Position numbers and translations under genes: made by a program. Source: an uncultured Myxococcales bacterium (GTDB lineage Bacteria; Myxococcota_A; UBA9042; CAIXZC01). Taken from it: a stretch of 57,821 nucleotides of DNA. Location: positions 1 through 57,821 of the forward strand of contig CAITUV010000004.1 in NCBI GenBank assembly GCA_903895725.1, read 5' to 3'. Below, in pieces: positions 50,665-57,821 of this stretch. Position 1 is the stretch's first letter. Every line of letters starts with the position of its first letter. Below the pieces are notes generated by a model. That model was not told where the DNA came from. It made no database searches and saw only the letters and a program-made list of their open reading frames with translations.

Positions 50665-52761
50665 TCATTCAGTGGCGAACTTGGCCTGAATCGACTTCAC
50701 GACCGGGGTGGACATCTTGTCCTTGGAGAAGAGCCAGACCCGGACCTGAAGGATCTTCCCGTCCATCTTCGGAACGGTGGTCAGGTCGAGCGGGAAGAGC
50801 TCGGGCGGATACGGCCCGTAGAGCCCCTGCCACGGCGTGGCAGCAAGCTCGTCCTCGGTGTAGGCCGTCCGCACCTCGACCTTGAGGTAGGCCGTGTCGG
50901 GGATGTCGGCATCGATGTAAAGGGCGGTCCACTTCACCCGGAATTCCTCGAAGCCGCCGAACATGGTGGTGTAGTTGCCCTGAGGTGCGGTGAAGTTGTG
51001 CAGGGCATACCCGGTCATGTCGGAGTAGGTGTAGGGGTTGGCGCCAACCGGGTAGTCTCCGACCGGGGCCTCGGCCTTCACGTCGACCTTGGTGGCCGAG
51101 GACGAGCTGTAGTTGACCGCCCAGAGATACCCGTCGGAATCGAGTGCGACGCCGACGGTGGTCTTGCTGCCGCCGCCGATGTCGATCAGCTTGACGTTGT
51201 TCGGGTCGTCGATGGGGATCTTGCCGACATGGTGCTCTCCGCCGCAACCCAGGCCGGTGTACATCCAGCCATCGATGGAGCCGGCCATGCCGCGGGGGCA
51301 CTTGCCGCCGAAGTTGTTCGTGACCCACATGAACTGGCCGGTGGCGGGGTCATACCTCGACACGCCGGCGCTGCTGTAGTGGCCCATCCAGACGCGGCCC
51401 TTGGCATCGACGGTAATGCCGTAGAGGTTGCCGGTCGGAGGAGAAATGTGCTGGACCTGGTTGGTGGCCGGGTCGACCCGGATCAGCTTGTCGCACCCAC
51501 GGCCGGAGATCCAGATGATGCCCGAGCCGTCGATAACCAGACCGTAGGGGCTGCAGCTGATTCCGATGGTCTGGAGCACGGTACCGTCCTCGGACTTGAG
51601 GCGCTTGAGGGTCTGGGCGTTCCAGTCGCCGACCCACGCATTGTTGTCTTTGTCGACGCCGAGGGCACGGGCGCAGCTTCCGCCCGGGTAGGTGATGAAC
51701 AGCACGCACTCGTCCGCTCCCTTGGGCAGGACGTTCTTGTCGTGGGCCGTGTCGATGACTCCGTTGTTGTTCTTGTCGACGCAGATGGCCTCGTCGATGG
51801 CGATCTTGGCCACGCCGCCGTCGGCCCGGCAGCCGACCCAGACGTTGCCGACGAGGTCCACGGCGGTGCGGGACGGGTCGTTGCAGACCTTGTAACGGCC
51901 CAGTTCGTTTCCGGTCTTGGTGTCGAGCTTGGAAACGGTTCCCTCACCGGAGTTGGCAATCCAGATGAACGACAGGTCGATCTGGGAGGAGTCGAGGATG
52001 AGGTACCCGTCGACGTTGAGCCCGACGCCCTCCGCATTGTCCTGGTTCGGATCGAACGGAGTCTCGGAATTGGGGCCCACTTCCATGGTGTCGCAGAACG
52101 GGTCGCAGTTGCCGCAGGGGGAAAGCACGCCCTCGTCGGTGCTGCCATCGCAGTCGTTGTCCTTGCCGTCGCACTCTTCCGGGGCGGGAACAACCTGGCC
52201 CGTGCAGCCGGTCCAGAAGCCTCCCTGGCAGTAGCGGAGGCCCAGCTGGCAGTCGCCGAATCCGACGGTTCCCGGGTCACCTTCATAGCAGATCTCGGAG
52301 GTGCCTTCGCTGGTGCACTTGCACCCCTGGATGCTCTGGCTTTCGCACGGCGGGCAGTAGACGGTGAAGAACTTGTTGTCGTCGTCGCAGTCGGCTCCGA
52401 GGAAGCAGTTGGGGCCGTAGCCGTCACCATCCTTGTCCACGCAGTCGGGGTTCTCCGGGGGCTTCGTATCTTCGGGCGGAGTGACGACATCGTCGTCCGG
52501 CGGCGTCACGGCATCTTCCTCGGGCGGCGGGGCGACATCGTCGTCCGGCGGCGTGACAACGTCTTCTTCCGGGGGAGGAGTGACTCCAGTATCACTCTGC
52601 TCCGGAGTGGCAACGTCCTCGTCTCCGGTGTTGTTGCCCCAGGGCAGTCGAGTGCCGGTGTCGTCGCCGTCGTTACCGGGGGTCTTCGAGCCCCCGCACG
52701 ACAGGAGCACTGCCCCAGCGATCCAAACCAACGCCAGACCGAGAATGCGATGCGGGTTCAT
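50665..52761 (-). CDS. Vgb/NHL-type beta-propeller lipoprotein
   Basis: 698 residues. ATG 52761 with GGAGGTGA three bases upstream. A lipobox-like LLSC, then a repetitive acidic linker with four turns of TPPDDDV/PPPEEDV. A Cys-containing region with MopE-like motifs follows (DKDGDGYGPNCF, ECDGKDNDCDGSTDEG). Residues about 250-570 form a propeller of the virginiamycin-B-lyase/NHL/SMP-30 class (IWIANSGEGTVSKLD, VWVGCRADGGVAK, AWVGDWNAQTLKRL, IWISGRGCDKLIRV, VWMGHYSSAGVSRYD). The last 110 residues are a separate beta-sandwich. Lyase activity is not implied; surface binding is more likely. Confidence 0.83.
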   Translation of the reverse strand: MNPHRILGLALVWIAGAVLLSCGGSKTPGNDGDDTGTRLPWGNNTGDEDVATPEQSDTGVTPPPEEDVVTPPDDDVAPPPEEDAVTPPDDDVVTPPEDTKPPENPDCVDKDGDGYGPNCFLGADCDDDNKFFTVYCPPCESQSIQGCKCTSEGTSEICYEGDPGTVGFGDCQLGLRYCQGGFWTGCTGQVVPAPEECDGKDNDCDGSTDEGVLSPCGNCDPFCDTMEVGPNSETPFDPNQDNAEGVGLNVDGYLILDSSQIDLSFIWIANSGEGTVSKLDTKTGNELGRYKVCNDPSRTAVDLVGNVWVGCRADGGVAKIAIDEAICVDKNNNGVIDTAHDKNVLPKGADECVLFITYPGGSCARALGVDKDNNAWVGDWNAQTLKRLKSEDGTVLQTIGISCSPYGLVIDGSGIIWISGRGCDKLIRVDPATNQVQHISPPTGNLYGITVDAKGRVWMGHYSSAGVSRYDPATGQFMWVTNNFGGKCPRGMAGSIDGWMYTGLGCGGEHHVGKIPIDDPNNVKLIDIGGGSKTTVGVALDSDGYLWAVNYSSSSATKVDVKAEAPVGDYPVGANPYTYSDMTGYALHNFTAPQGNYTTMFGGFEEFRVKWTALYIDADIPDTAYLKVEVRTAYTEDELAATPWQGLYGPYPPELFPLDLTTVPKMDGKILQVRVWLFSKDKMSTPVVKSIQAKFATE

Positions 52762-52785
52762 GCGTCACCTCCGCGAGCCGCATTA

Positions 52786-52815
52786 ACCATACACCCGCGC
52801 GTATCTCGAATTCAA
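52786..52815 (-). promoter_or_regulatory. Promoter of the propeller lipoprotein gene
   Basis: On the minus strand TTGAAT, 18-base spacer, TATGGT, about 25 bases upstream of the ATG at 52761. It lies immediately after the stop of the upstream gene; the -10 equals that of mvaS. Confidence 0.5.
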
Positions 52816-52820
52816 GGAAT

Positions 52821-54401
52821 CTAGAAGGAAACCGGGACAGTGGGGATGAGATAGAGGGCAGACTTGCTCTCCGCGGGGGCCTGGGAATCCTCGACCTGGC
52901 CCATGAAGAAGTACCCGGACAGATCGATCTGGGTGAACGGGATCTTCACGTTGACCACTCCGGTCGGGTCGGTGACCGCTCCGTGGAGCTGTCCGTCCTC
53001 CTCCAGGGTCAGCCCCTTGGGGATGCCTCCGTTGGGGATGAGGTAGCCGACGAACGAGGGGAGAGGGACCTCGCTCCAGTGGTAGGGCTTGACTCCTCCC
53101 TTGGCCTTGAGGTTGGTGGAATAGGGGATCGGGATGGCCTCCACGGTCGTGATGAGCGGCAGCACGATGACCTTGGTGATGAGGAGGTTGAACTCCTGGT
53201 CGCCGATGATCTCGAGCGGCGCAATCTTCAGCGTGAGAACGAACTCCTTGCTGCCCGAGCCGACCGGCTCCGCCGCGTCGAACACCTTGACCGTGAACAC
53301 GAAGTCGCCGTGGGTTGCTGGCGTACCGTCGATGACTCCGGCCGACGTCAGCACGAGGCCTGCGGGAAGCTCCCCGGCCACCACGCCCCAGAAGTAGGGA
53401 GACGTTCCTCCCGATGCCTTGAGCTGAACCTGGTAGGGCTCCCCCTCGGTGCCCGACGGAAGCGGGCTCCCGGTCGTAATGACCAGCTCCGCCGGCGAGG
53501 AGAAGATGGTGAACTTGAACTCCTTGTCCGCTGTGGCCTTCTCTCCGTCGGTCACTTCGACGGTGACGGCGAAGTCGCCCGATTCCTCGGGCTTTCCGGT
53601 CAGGAGACCGGCCTGATCGAGCTCGAGCCCGGCCGGGAACGCTCCGTCGGCAAGCGCCCACGTGTACGGGGGAACTCCCCCCGCTGCTTCGAGCTGGACT
53701 TCGTACGGCTCGGTGACCTTGCCGTCGGGGAGGGAGGACGTGACGATTTCGAGCGGAGCCGGAAGGCAGACGCCGTCCACGCAGGCGAGCGGCGGCTCAC
53801 AGTCCGACTCCTTGATGCACTCGATGCACTGCCCATCGAAGCACACCTCCCCTTCTTCGCACGGCTTGGCGGCCCAATCCCCGGTCGCTTCGTCGCAGAA
53901 AAGGACCTTGTTGTCGGCACAGACGGCATCGCCCGGGATGCAGGCCGCGGACACGCAGGCCCCTTCGACACACTGGGTGTCCTCGGGGCAGGGCATCGGC
54001 TTGCTCCACCCGGTGCCGTCCGGGGCGCAGATTTCGACGGCTCCGTCCGTGCAGCGGGTCTCGAGGGGGGGGCAGCCGGTCTTGATGCATTCTCCGGCCT
54101 CGCATACCAGCCCCTCGGGGCAGGGCTCGATGAGCCATCCGAACTGTCCGTCGCAGACAGCCGGCTTGCCCAGGATGCACGTCTTTTCGCCGGCGGTGCA
54201 CGAGGTGGAGACGGGGACATCCGGCTCCGGTTCGGCAGCGTCCGTCCCGGCGGCTTCCTGGGCCAGTCCGTCCGGTGTACCGAAGGTGTCATCTGCATCT
54301 GCCGCGGACATTCCCGGGGTGGGGTCCGCCGGGCACGCGGTCAGGAGAGTGCTCAGCAGGAGCAGGAGAACGGGGATGGCACGGCCCAGGTTCGTCGACA
54401 T
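52821..54401 (-). CDS. Cys-rich and putative-Ig (He_PIG) repeat lipoprotein
   Basis: 526 residues, ATG 54401 with AAGGAG upstream. Lipobox region TAC followed by an acidic linker. Residues about 60-215 contain paired-Cys modules of about 35 residues (CTAGEKTCILGKPAVC, TRCTDGAVEICAPDGTGW, GDAVCADNKVLFCDEATGDW). Three He_PIG Ig-like domains follow, each with the typical VQLEAAGGVPPYTWAL, FPAGLELDQAGLLTG and GDFAVTVEVTD pattern; the third is longer and less regular (KGGVKPYHWSEVPLPSF). Probably a surface adhesin or spacer. Confidence 0.84.
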   Translation of the reverse strand: MSTNLGRAIPVLLLLLSTLLTACPADPTPGMSAADADDTFGTPDGLAQEAAGTDAAEPEPDVPVSTSCTAGEKTCILGKPAVCDGQFGWLIEPCPEGLVCEAGECIKTGCPPLETRCTDGAVEICAPDGTGWSKPMPCPEDTQCVEGACVSAACIPGDAVCADNKVLFCDEATGDWAAKPCEEGEVCFDGQCIECIKESDCEPPLACVDGVCLPAPLEIVTSSLPDGKVTEPYEVQLEAAGGVPPYTWALADGAFPAGLELDQAGLLTGKPEESGDFAVTVEVTDGEKATADKEFKFTIFSSPAELVITTGSPLPSGTEGEPYQVQLKASGGTSPYFWGVVAGELPAGLVLTSAGVIDGTPATHGDFVFTVKVFDAAEPVGSGSKEFVLTLKIAPLEIIGDQEFNLLITKVIVLPLITTVEAIPIPYSTNLKAKGGVKPYHWSEVPLPSFVGYLIPNGGIPKGLTLEEDGQLHGAVTDPTGVVNVKIPFTQIDLSGYFFMGQVEDSQAPAESKSALYLIPTVPVSF

Positions 54402-54508
54402 GGCATCGTCTCCTTCTGCGGGACGGGGCGGTCCGAAAAGGGGGCCGCATCCCCGCTCCGACTCGACGGATGTTACTCACTATCGTGGGAGAGGTAAACA
54501 ACCCGTTG

Positions 54509-54542
54509 GATCCGGGGCTTTGGGAAGTACAACCCCCGGATC
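54509..54542 (-). terminator. Hairpin downstream of the Cys-rich lipoprotein gene
   Basis: Arms GATCCGGGG (54509-54517) and CCCCGGATC (54534-54542), a 9-bp stem with a 16-base loop, flanked by further complementary ACAACCC and GGGTTGT. About 85 bases after the stop at 54626 on the minus strand. It may end that transcript. Confidence 0.45.
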
Positions 54543-54625
54543 GGAGCGAAGCTCACAGACTGGGTTGTCTTGGCCTCGCCGTGGGTGCGGTGCGCCAGCG
54601 GCGTCATGGCACCGGGCCTGCCCGG

Positions 54626-56467
54626 CTACTTGCAGAGGCCGAACTGGTCGGGGGCGCACATCCCACAGGCGTAGCACAGCTCGATGCAGCCGCAGACCTG
54701 GGCACCGACGCACTTCTTGCCGGGCAGGCAATCCTCGTCCCCCCAACAGCATCCGCCGGGAGGCGGGCACCCCACCATCTGGTTGAGGTCCGGCTTGCAG
54801 GAGCCGGGCAGCTTGCTTTCCGGCGAGGTGCCGCGGCAGACCTCGTCCGAGGCACAGTCCGCATCGGAGTAGCAGCAGCCTCCAGGAAGCGGGGAGCACT
54901 GGCCCGGTGCGGTCGGCGCCGAGCAGAGCATGCCGCACGGGCAGACGGTGGCACCGATGCACTTCTGGGACATGTCGAAGCAGTCGCTGTCGTAGTAGCA
55001 CTCCCCGAACACCGGGGGCGGCTGGCATGTCCCGGTGACGGCATCTCCCATCTCCCAGCCTACGCAGACCAGGCCGGCGGGGCAGTCCTTGTCCGAATTG
55101 CAGCATCCCTCCGTGGAGCCGGAGCAGAACCCGTACTTGTCCCAACCGTCGCAATCCGCGTTGCACGGGCACGACCAGGCATCGATGCAGGTTTCTCCCG
55201 GGAAGCAGTCCCAGTCATTCCAGCACTGGCCCGGAAGGTACGGCATGGGCTCGCAGACGCCTCCCATCGGATCGTCGGGTGCAAAGACGTGACAGACGTA
55301 GCCGTCCTGGCACTGGGCGTCGGACAGGCAGCAGTCTCCCTGCCCCGGGACGCAGAAGCCGAGGGTGCTGATGCAGTTCATGTCGCACGAGCACACGTCG
55401 GCTCCGACGCAGAAGTTGCCGAACCCGCAGTCCGAGTTGTCGAAGCAGGTCCCAGGTTCCTTCATGGGGTAGCAGACACCCCCCGCACCGAGGTTGGCCC
55501 CCACGCACTTCATGCCGCCGGGGCACTCATCGTCCGACTTGCAGCAGTTGGGAATGACGTCCTGGACGCACTTGCCCGGTCCCATCCAGAGGCAGTCATA
55601 TCCGCAGCCGCAGATGCCCGGGGCCTCGCAGTGCATCCCCTCGCCGCAGTCAATGTCGTCGTAGCACTGCCCCGGACCGGGGGCCGGGTGGCACGCTCCC
55701 GGGTTTTCGGGGACGTCCGACGTGAAGATGCAGACTTCGCTCGGACTGCAGTCGGAGTCGGTGAAGCAGCAGCCGGGATAGACTTCCATGCAGAAGCCCG
55801 GGTTGCTCATGCAGTCCACGTTGCATCCGCACAGCATCGGGTCCAGGCAGAACTCTTCCGGTCCGCAGTCCGAGGCGTAGTAGCAGTTACCGTTCTCGGG
55901 CTCCGGCACGCAGCTTCCGGTGCCCGTCTCGCCGGCCACGCAGACGGTCCCGGCGGGACAGTCGGAGTCCTTGCCGCAGCAGCCGGGTTGTGCGTCGGGC
56001 ACGCAGAGGCCCGGAGAGATCGGCCCCGGACAGGGATTGTCGCACGGGCAGATGACCTGTCCTTCACAGTGCTGCCCCTGCGGGCAACCGAAGTCGGAGT
56101 AGCACTCGCCCTCGCCGACGGGGAGCAGGCAGCTCCCCGGTTCTTCTAGGATCGCTGAGGTGGCAACGCAGACGAGCCCTTTGTCGCAATCCTGGTCCGT
56201 CATGCAGCAGAGGCCCGGCTGGACGGTCTGGTCGATGGGGGCGTCCGGCGGGACCACGGTATCCGGAGCGGTGCCGTCCTCCGGCAGCGGGGCATCGGGC
56301 TCCACCACACCGTCCGGGGTCACGGCGGCGTCCTGGCCAGTGGCATCCTCGGTCGCTGCGTCGGCGACCGGAACCCGGCCGGTCTGCGAGCAACCCGCAG
56401 CCAGGGCCAGCGCGAGCAGTGCGGCGGGCATGCCGAGCATCCGGTGCATTCCGAGAAGGTCGTTCAT
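54626..56467 (-). CDS. Cys-rich multi-module lipoprotein
   Basis: 613 residues. ATG 56467 with GGAGG seven bases upstream; an earlier in-frame start lies in the upstream gap. Lipobox AAGC and an Asp/Pro/Val linker of about 65 residues. The rest is a tandem array of about nine modules of 55-60 residues, each with the plan CC.sD.DCp.G..CVg......G.C.p.p..G.CY.D.DC..g..C.....C.C...C......G.C. Conserved Gly and Asp flank the cysteines. No family known to the annotator; likely a rigid extracellular rod. Confidence 0.82.
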   Translation of the reverse strand: MNDLLGMHRMLGMPAALLALALAAGCSQTGRVPVADAATEDATGQDAAVTPDGVVEPDAPLPEDGTAPDTVVPPDAPIDQTVQPGLCCMTDQDCDKGLVCVATSAILEEPGSCLLPVGEGECYSDFGCPQGQHCEGQVICPCDNPCPGPISPGLCVPDAQPGCCGKDSDCPAGTVCVAGETGTGSCVPEPENGNCYYASDCGPEEFCLDPMLCGCNVDCMSNPGFCMEVYPGCCFTDSDCSPSEVCIFTSDVPENPGACHPAPGPGQCYDDIDCGEGMHCEAPGICGCGYDCLWMGPGKCVQDVIPNCCKSDDECPGGMKCVGANLGAGGVCYPMKEPGTCFDNSDCGFGNFCVGADVCSCDMNCISTLGFCVPGQGDCCLSDAQCQDGYVCHVFAPDDPMGGVCEPMPYLPGQCWNDWDCFPGETCIDAWSCPCNADCDGWDKYGFCSGSTEGCCNSDKDCPAGLVCVGWEMGDAVTGTCQPPPVFGECYYDSDCFDMSQKCIGATVCPCGMLCSAPTAPGQCSPLPGGCCYSDADCASDEVCRGTSPESKLPGSCKPDLNQMVGCPPPGGCCWGDEDCLPGKKCVGAQVCGCIELCYACGMCAPDQFGLCK

Positions 56468-56684
56468 GTTCGTTCCTCCGAGTGGCTTACTCAGTATGCC
56501 ACGCATCGGGCGTGGCTTCCAGGAGACATTGCACGGGGCGTGCCAGGGAAGCGATCAGAACGTTTCGGGCCGCTTGCGGAGCCGAGATGAAGCCCAAGAG
56601 GGAGGACCTGAAGTCCCCGGGGAGGTTGTGGAGATTCTCGCCACGGTGTGAAGGCGCATCCGCTGCGAGCCCGGAGCCCAGGAC

Positions 56685-57821
56685 TTACGGGCACTTCTTG
56701 CGGGCTGCGTAGACCGAGATGTTGGCGCCGATGTAGCGGGAGTTGGTGTTGGTGGTCCCGTTGCCCTCGTTGTTCAGCCCGCAGCCGAAGTCGTTGATCG
56801 TGAGGAACGTGGCCTGCTTGCCTGCGAGAGTGACGCCGAGGGCCTTGCTTTCGCCGGACCACTCGGTGGTCGGGAGCGCTCCGAGCGAGTAAGGATAGGA
56901 ATAGATGGAGCTGTTGTTGGGAACGTAGTCCCCCGAAGTGCCGAACATCGCTGAGATTTCGCTCATGGTGCTGCTGGTGAACGGGCCCTGGCTGCCCCAG
57001 GTCGCAGCGCTGCAGTCGTCCGTCCAGAGCATTCCTCCGGCCTGCAGGTAACTCTTCAGCAACTGTCGTTCCTCAGCGGAGAACCCCCAGGCGTTGTGGG
57101 CATGGATCCAGAGGAGATCCACGCCGGAGAGGTTCGTGATGCTGCCGATGGTCTGCCCCGCCTCCATGGTGACGGTGTAGCCGAGCCCCTGGAGCTGGGC
57201 CTGGAGGTTCCCGTGGGCACTGGGGTCGTCCCAGTCCGAGTAGCCCATGCGGACGATCCGGATGCTCAGGTTGTCGTCGGCCTTGCCGCTGCAGTCGTTG
57301 TCCTTGCCGTCGGCCGAATAGCAGATCTCTTTCACCCCGGGGTTGATCTGGGCGTCGCCGTCCTGGCAGTCACCGCCGACGGTGGCGGTATGCTGTCCGG
57401 CCGTGGTGCACAGGCACTTGAAGTCGCCGGACATGCCGTAGCCGTCCAGATCCCCGTCCTTGTACCAGTTGGCGCACCCGAGGGCCCCCTCCTCGTCGAT
57501 GGCACCGTCGCAGTCGTTGTCCTTGCCGTCGCAGGATTCGACCCCCTTGGGCAGGGGAGTGCAGGTCTGCGGGATCCCGCCGATGCAGTTGGCGACCGTG
57601 CTTGCGCATTCACCGACCCCGCAGGTGGTGGAGCCCAGGTCTTCGTCGATGGCACCGTCGCAGTCGTTGTCCTTTCCGTCGCAGGATTCGATCCCCTTGG
57701 GCAGGGGAGTGCAGGTCTGCGGGTTCCCGCCGATGCAGTTGGCGACCGTGTTCGCACATTCGCCGACCCCGCAGGTAGTGGAGCCCAGCTCCTCGTCGGT
57801 GGCACCGTCGCAGTCGTTGTC
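56685..57821 (-). CDS. MopE-like repeat protein with DUF4159/ThuA-like C-terminus (5' end outside window)
   Basis: 378 residues to the window end, where the frame is still open. The N-terminal part consists of 50-residue repeats with CGVGEC..TVANCIGG and ESCDGKDNDCDGA.DEELGS, the MopE-like metal motif. A DLDGYG motif and Cys loops follow. The last 190 residues resemble a DUF4159 or class-I glutamine-amidotransferase-like fold: IRIVRMGYSDWDD, LSGVDLLWIHAH, LKSYLQAGGMLWTDDC. The Asp pair after the GG is family-typical. Secretion is inferred from the Cys content. Confidence 0.8.
   Translation of the reverse strand, partial: DNDCDGATDEELGSTTCGVGECANTVANCIGGNPQTCTPLPKGIESCDGKDNDCDGAIDEDLGSTTCGVGECASTVANCIGGIPQTCTPLPKGVESCDGKDNDCDGAIDEEGALGCANWYKDGDLDGYGMSGDFKCLCTTAGQHTATVGGDCQDGDAQINPGVKEICYSADGKDNDCSGKADDNLSIRIVRMGYSDWDDPSAHGNLQAQLQGLGYTVTMEAGQTIGSITNLSGVDLLWIHAHNAWGFSAEERQLLKSYLQAGGMLWTDDCSAATWGSQGPFTSSTMSEISAMFGTSGDYVPNNSSIYSYPYSLGALPTTEWSGESKALGVTLAGKQATFLTINDFGCGLNNEGNGTTNTNSRYIGANISVYAARKKCP
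57501..57821 (-). repeat. 150-bp in-frame tandem repeat
   Basis: Units start at 57501, 57651 and 57801 (the last cut off). Copies differ at only a handful of bases. Period equals 50 codons. Confidence 0.85.

Noticed and set aside
50665..52761. Virginiamycin B lyase (antibiotic resistance)
   Set aside because: Only the propeller class matches. The protein is a large lipoprotein with Cys and MopE motifs, and the lyase catalytic residues could not be confirmed.
1..57821. Prophage, insertion sequence or integrative element
   Set aside because: No transposase, integrase, phage structural gene or terminal inverted repeats were found. The tRNA genes have no adjacent integrase or direct repeat of their ends.

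Overview
The window is GC-rich bacterial DNA that looks like a chromosome segment from a Myxococcota or other deltaproteobacterial-type organism. The grounds are many long lipoproteins with a lipobox followed by an Asp/Glu/Val/Pro linker, MopE-like and thrombospondin-type-3 calcium repeats, two C-terminal tails resembling MYXO-CTERM sorting signals, an infC-rpmI-rplT-ihfA-merR-tRNA-Pro block of deltaproteobacterial type, and a bacterial HMG-CoA synthase. Taxonomy is inferred from gene content only.

Layout. (1) 1-10220, plus strand: the end of a Cys-rich repeat protein, then a tight operon of exported proteins: FGE-fold lipoprotein, arylsulfotransferase-type propeller, SMP-30-type propeller, second arylsulfotransferase-type protein, and two purple-acid-phosphatase-like phosphoesterases. 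(2) 10221-22758, minus strand: a Cys-rich coding remnant; a four-gene operon (YfaP/choice-of-anchor lipoprotein, Cys-rich PKD lipoprotein, pteridine-reductase-like SDR, kelch lipoprotein); and a roughly 2,500-residue multidomain surface protein broken by one homopolymer frameshift. (3) 22857-30785: RluA-type pseudouridine synthase, YbhN/AglD-type membrane protein, lamin-tail lipoprotein, carboxypeptidase-regulatory-like lipoprotein, UshA-type nucleotidase, small secreted protein. (4) 30795-39781: a mostly cytosolic block with a four-Cys mini-protein, ATP-grasp enzyme, acyl-CoA synthetase, Dpm1-type glycosyltransferase, cold-shock protein, and HMG-CoA synthase followed directly by both subunits of DNA topoisomerase VI. 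(5) 39782-42669: a repeat-rich spacer and an FG-GAP/ASPIC-UnbV lipoprotein. (6) 42788-45195, minus strand: tRNA-Val, infC, rpmI, rplT, ihfA, merR, tRNA-Pro, without pheST. (7) 45291-57821: a 1,162-residue Cys-rich secreted protein, an ABC exporter pair, and four more surface proteins, the last cut by the window end.

About twenty genes encode exported, mostly lipid-anchored, modular proteins, so the region reads as a cell-surface locus interrupted by housekeeping genes. The most unusual items are the mvaS-top6B-top6A gene string, with a long acidic extension on the A subunit, and the sulfotransferase/lactonase/phosphoesterase surface operon. Several promoters of the TTGACA-N17-TATNNT type can be read directly.
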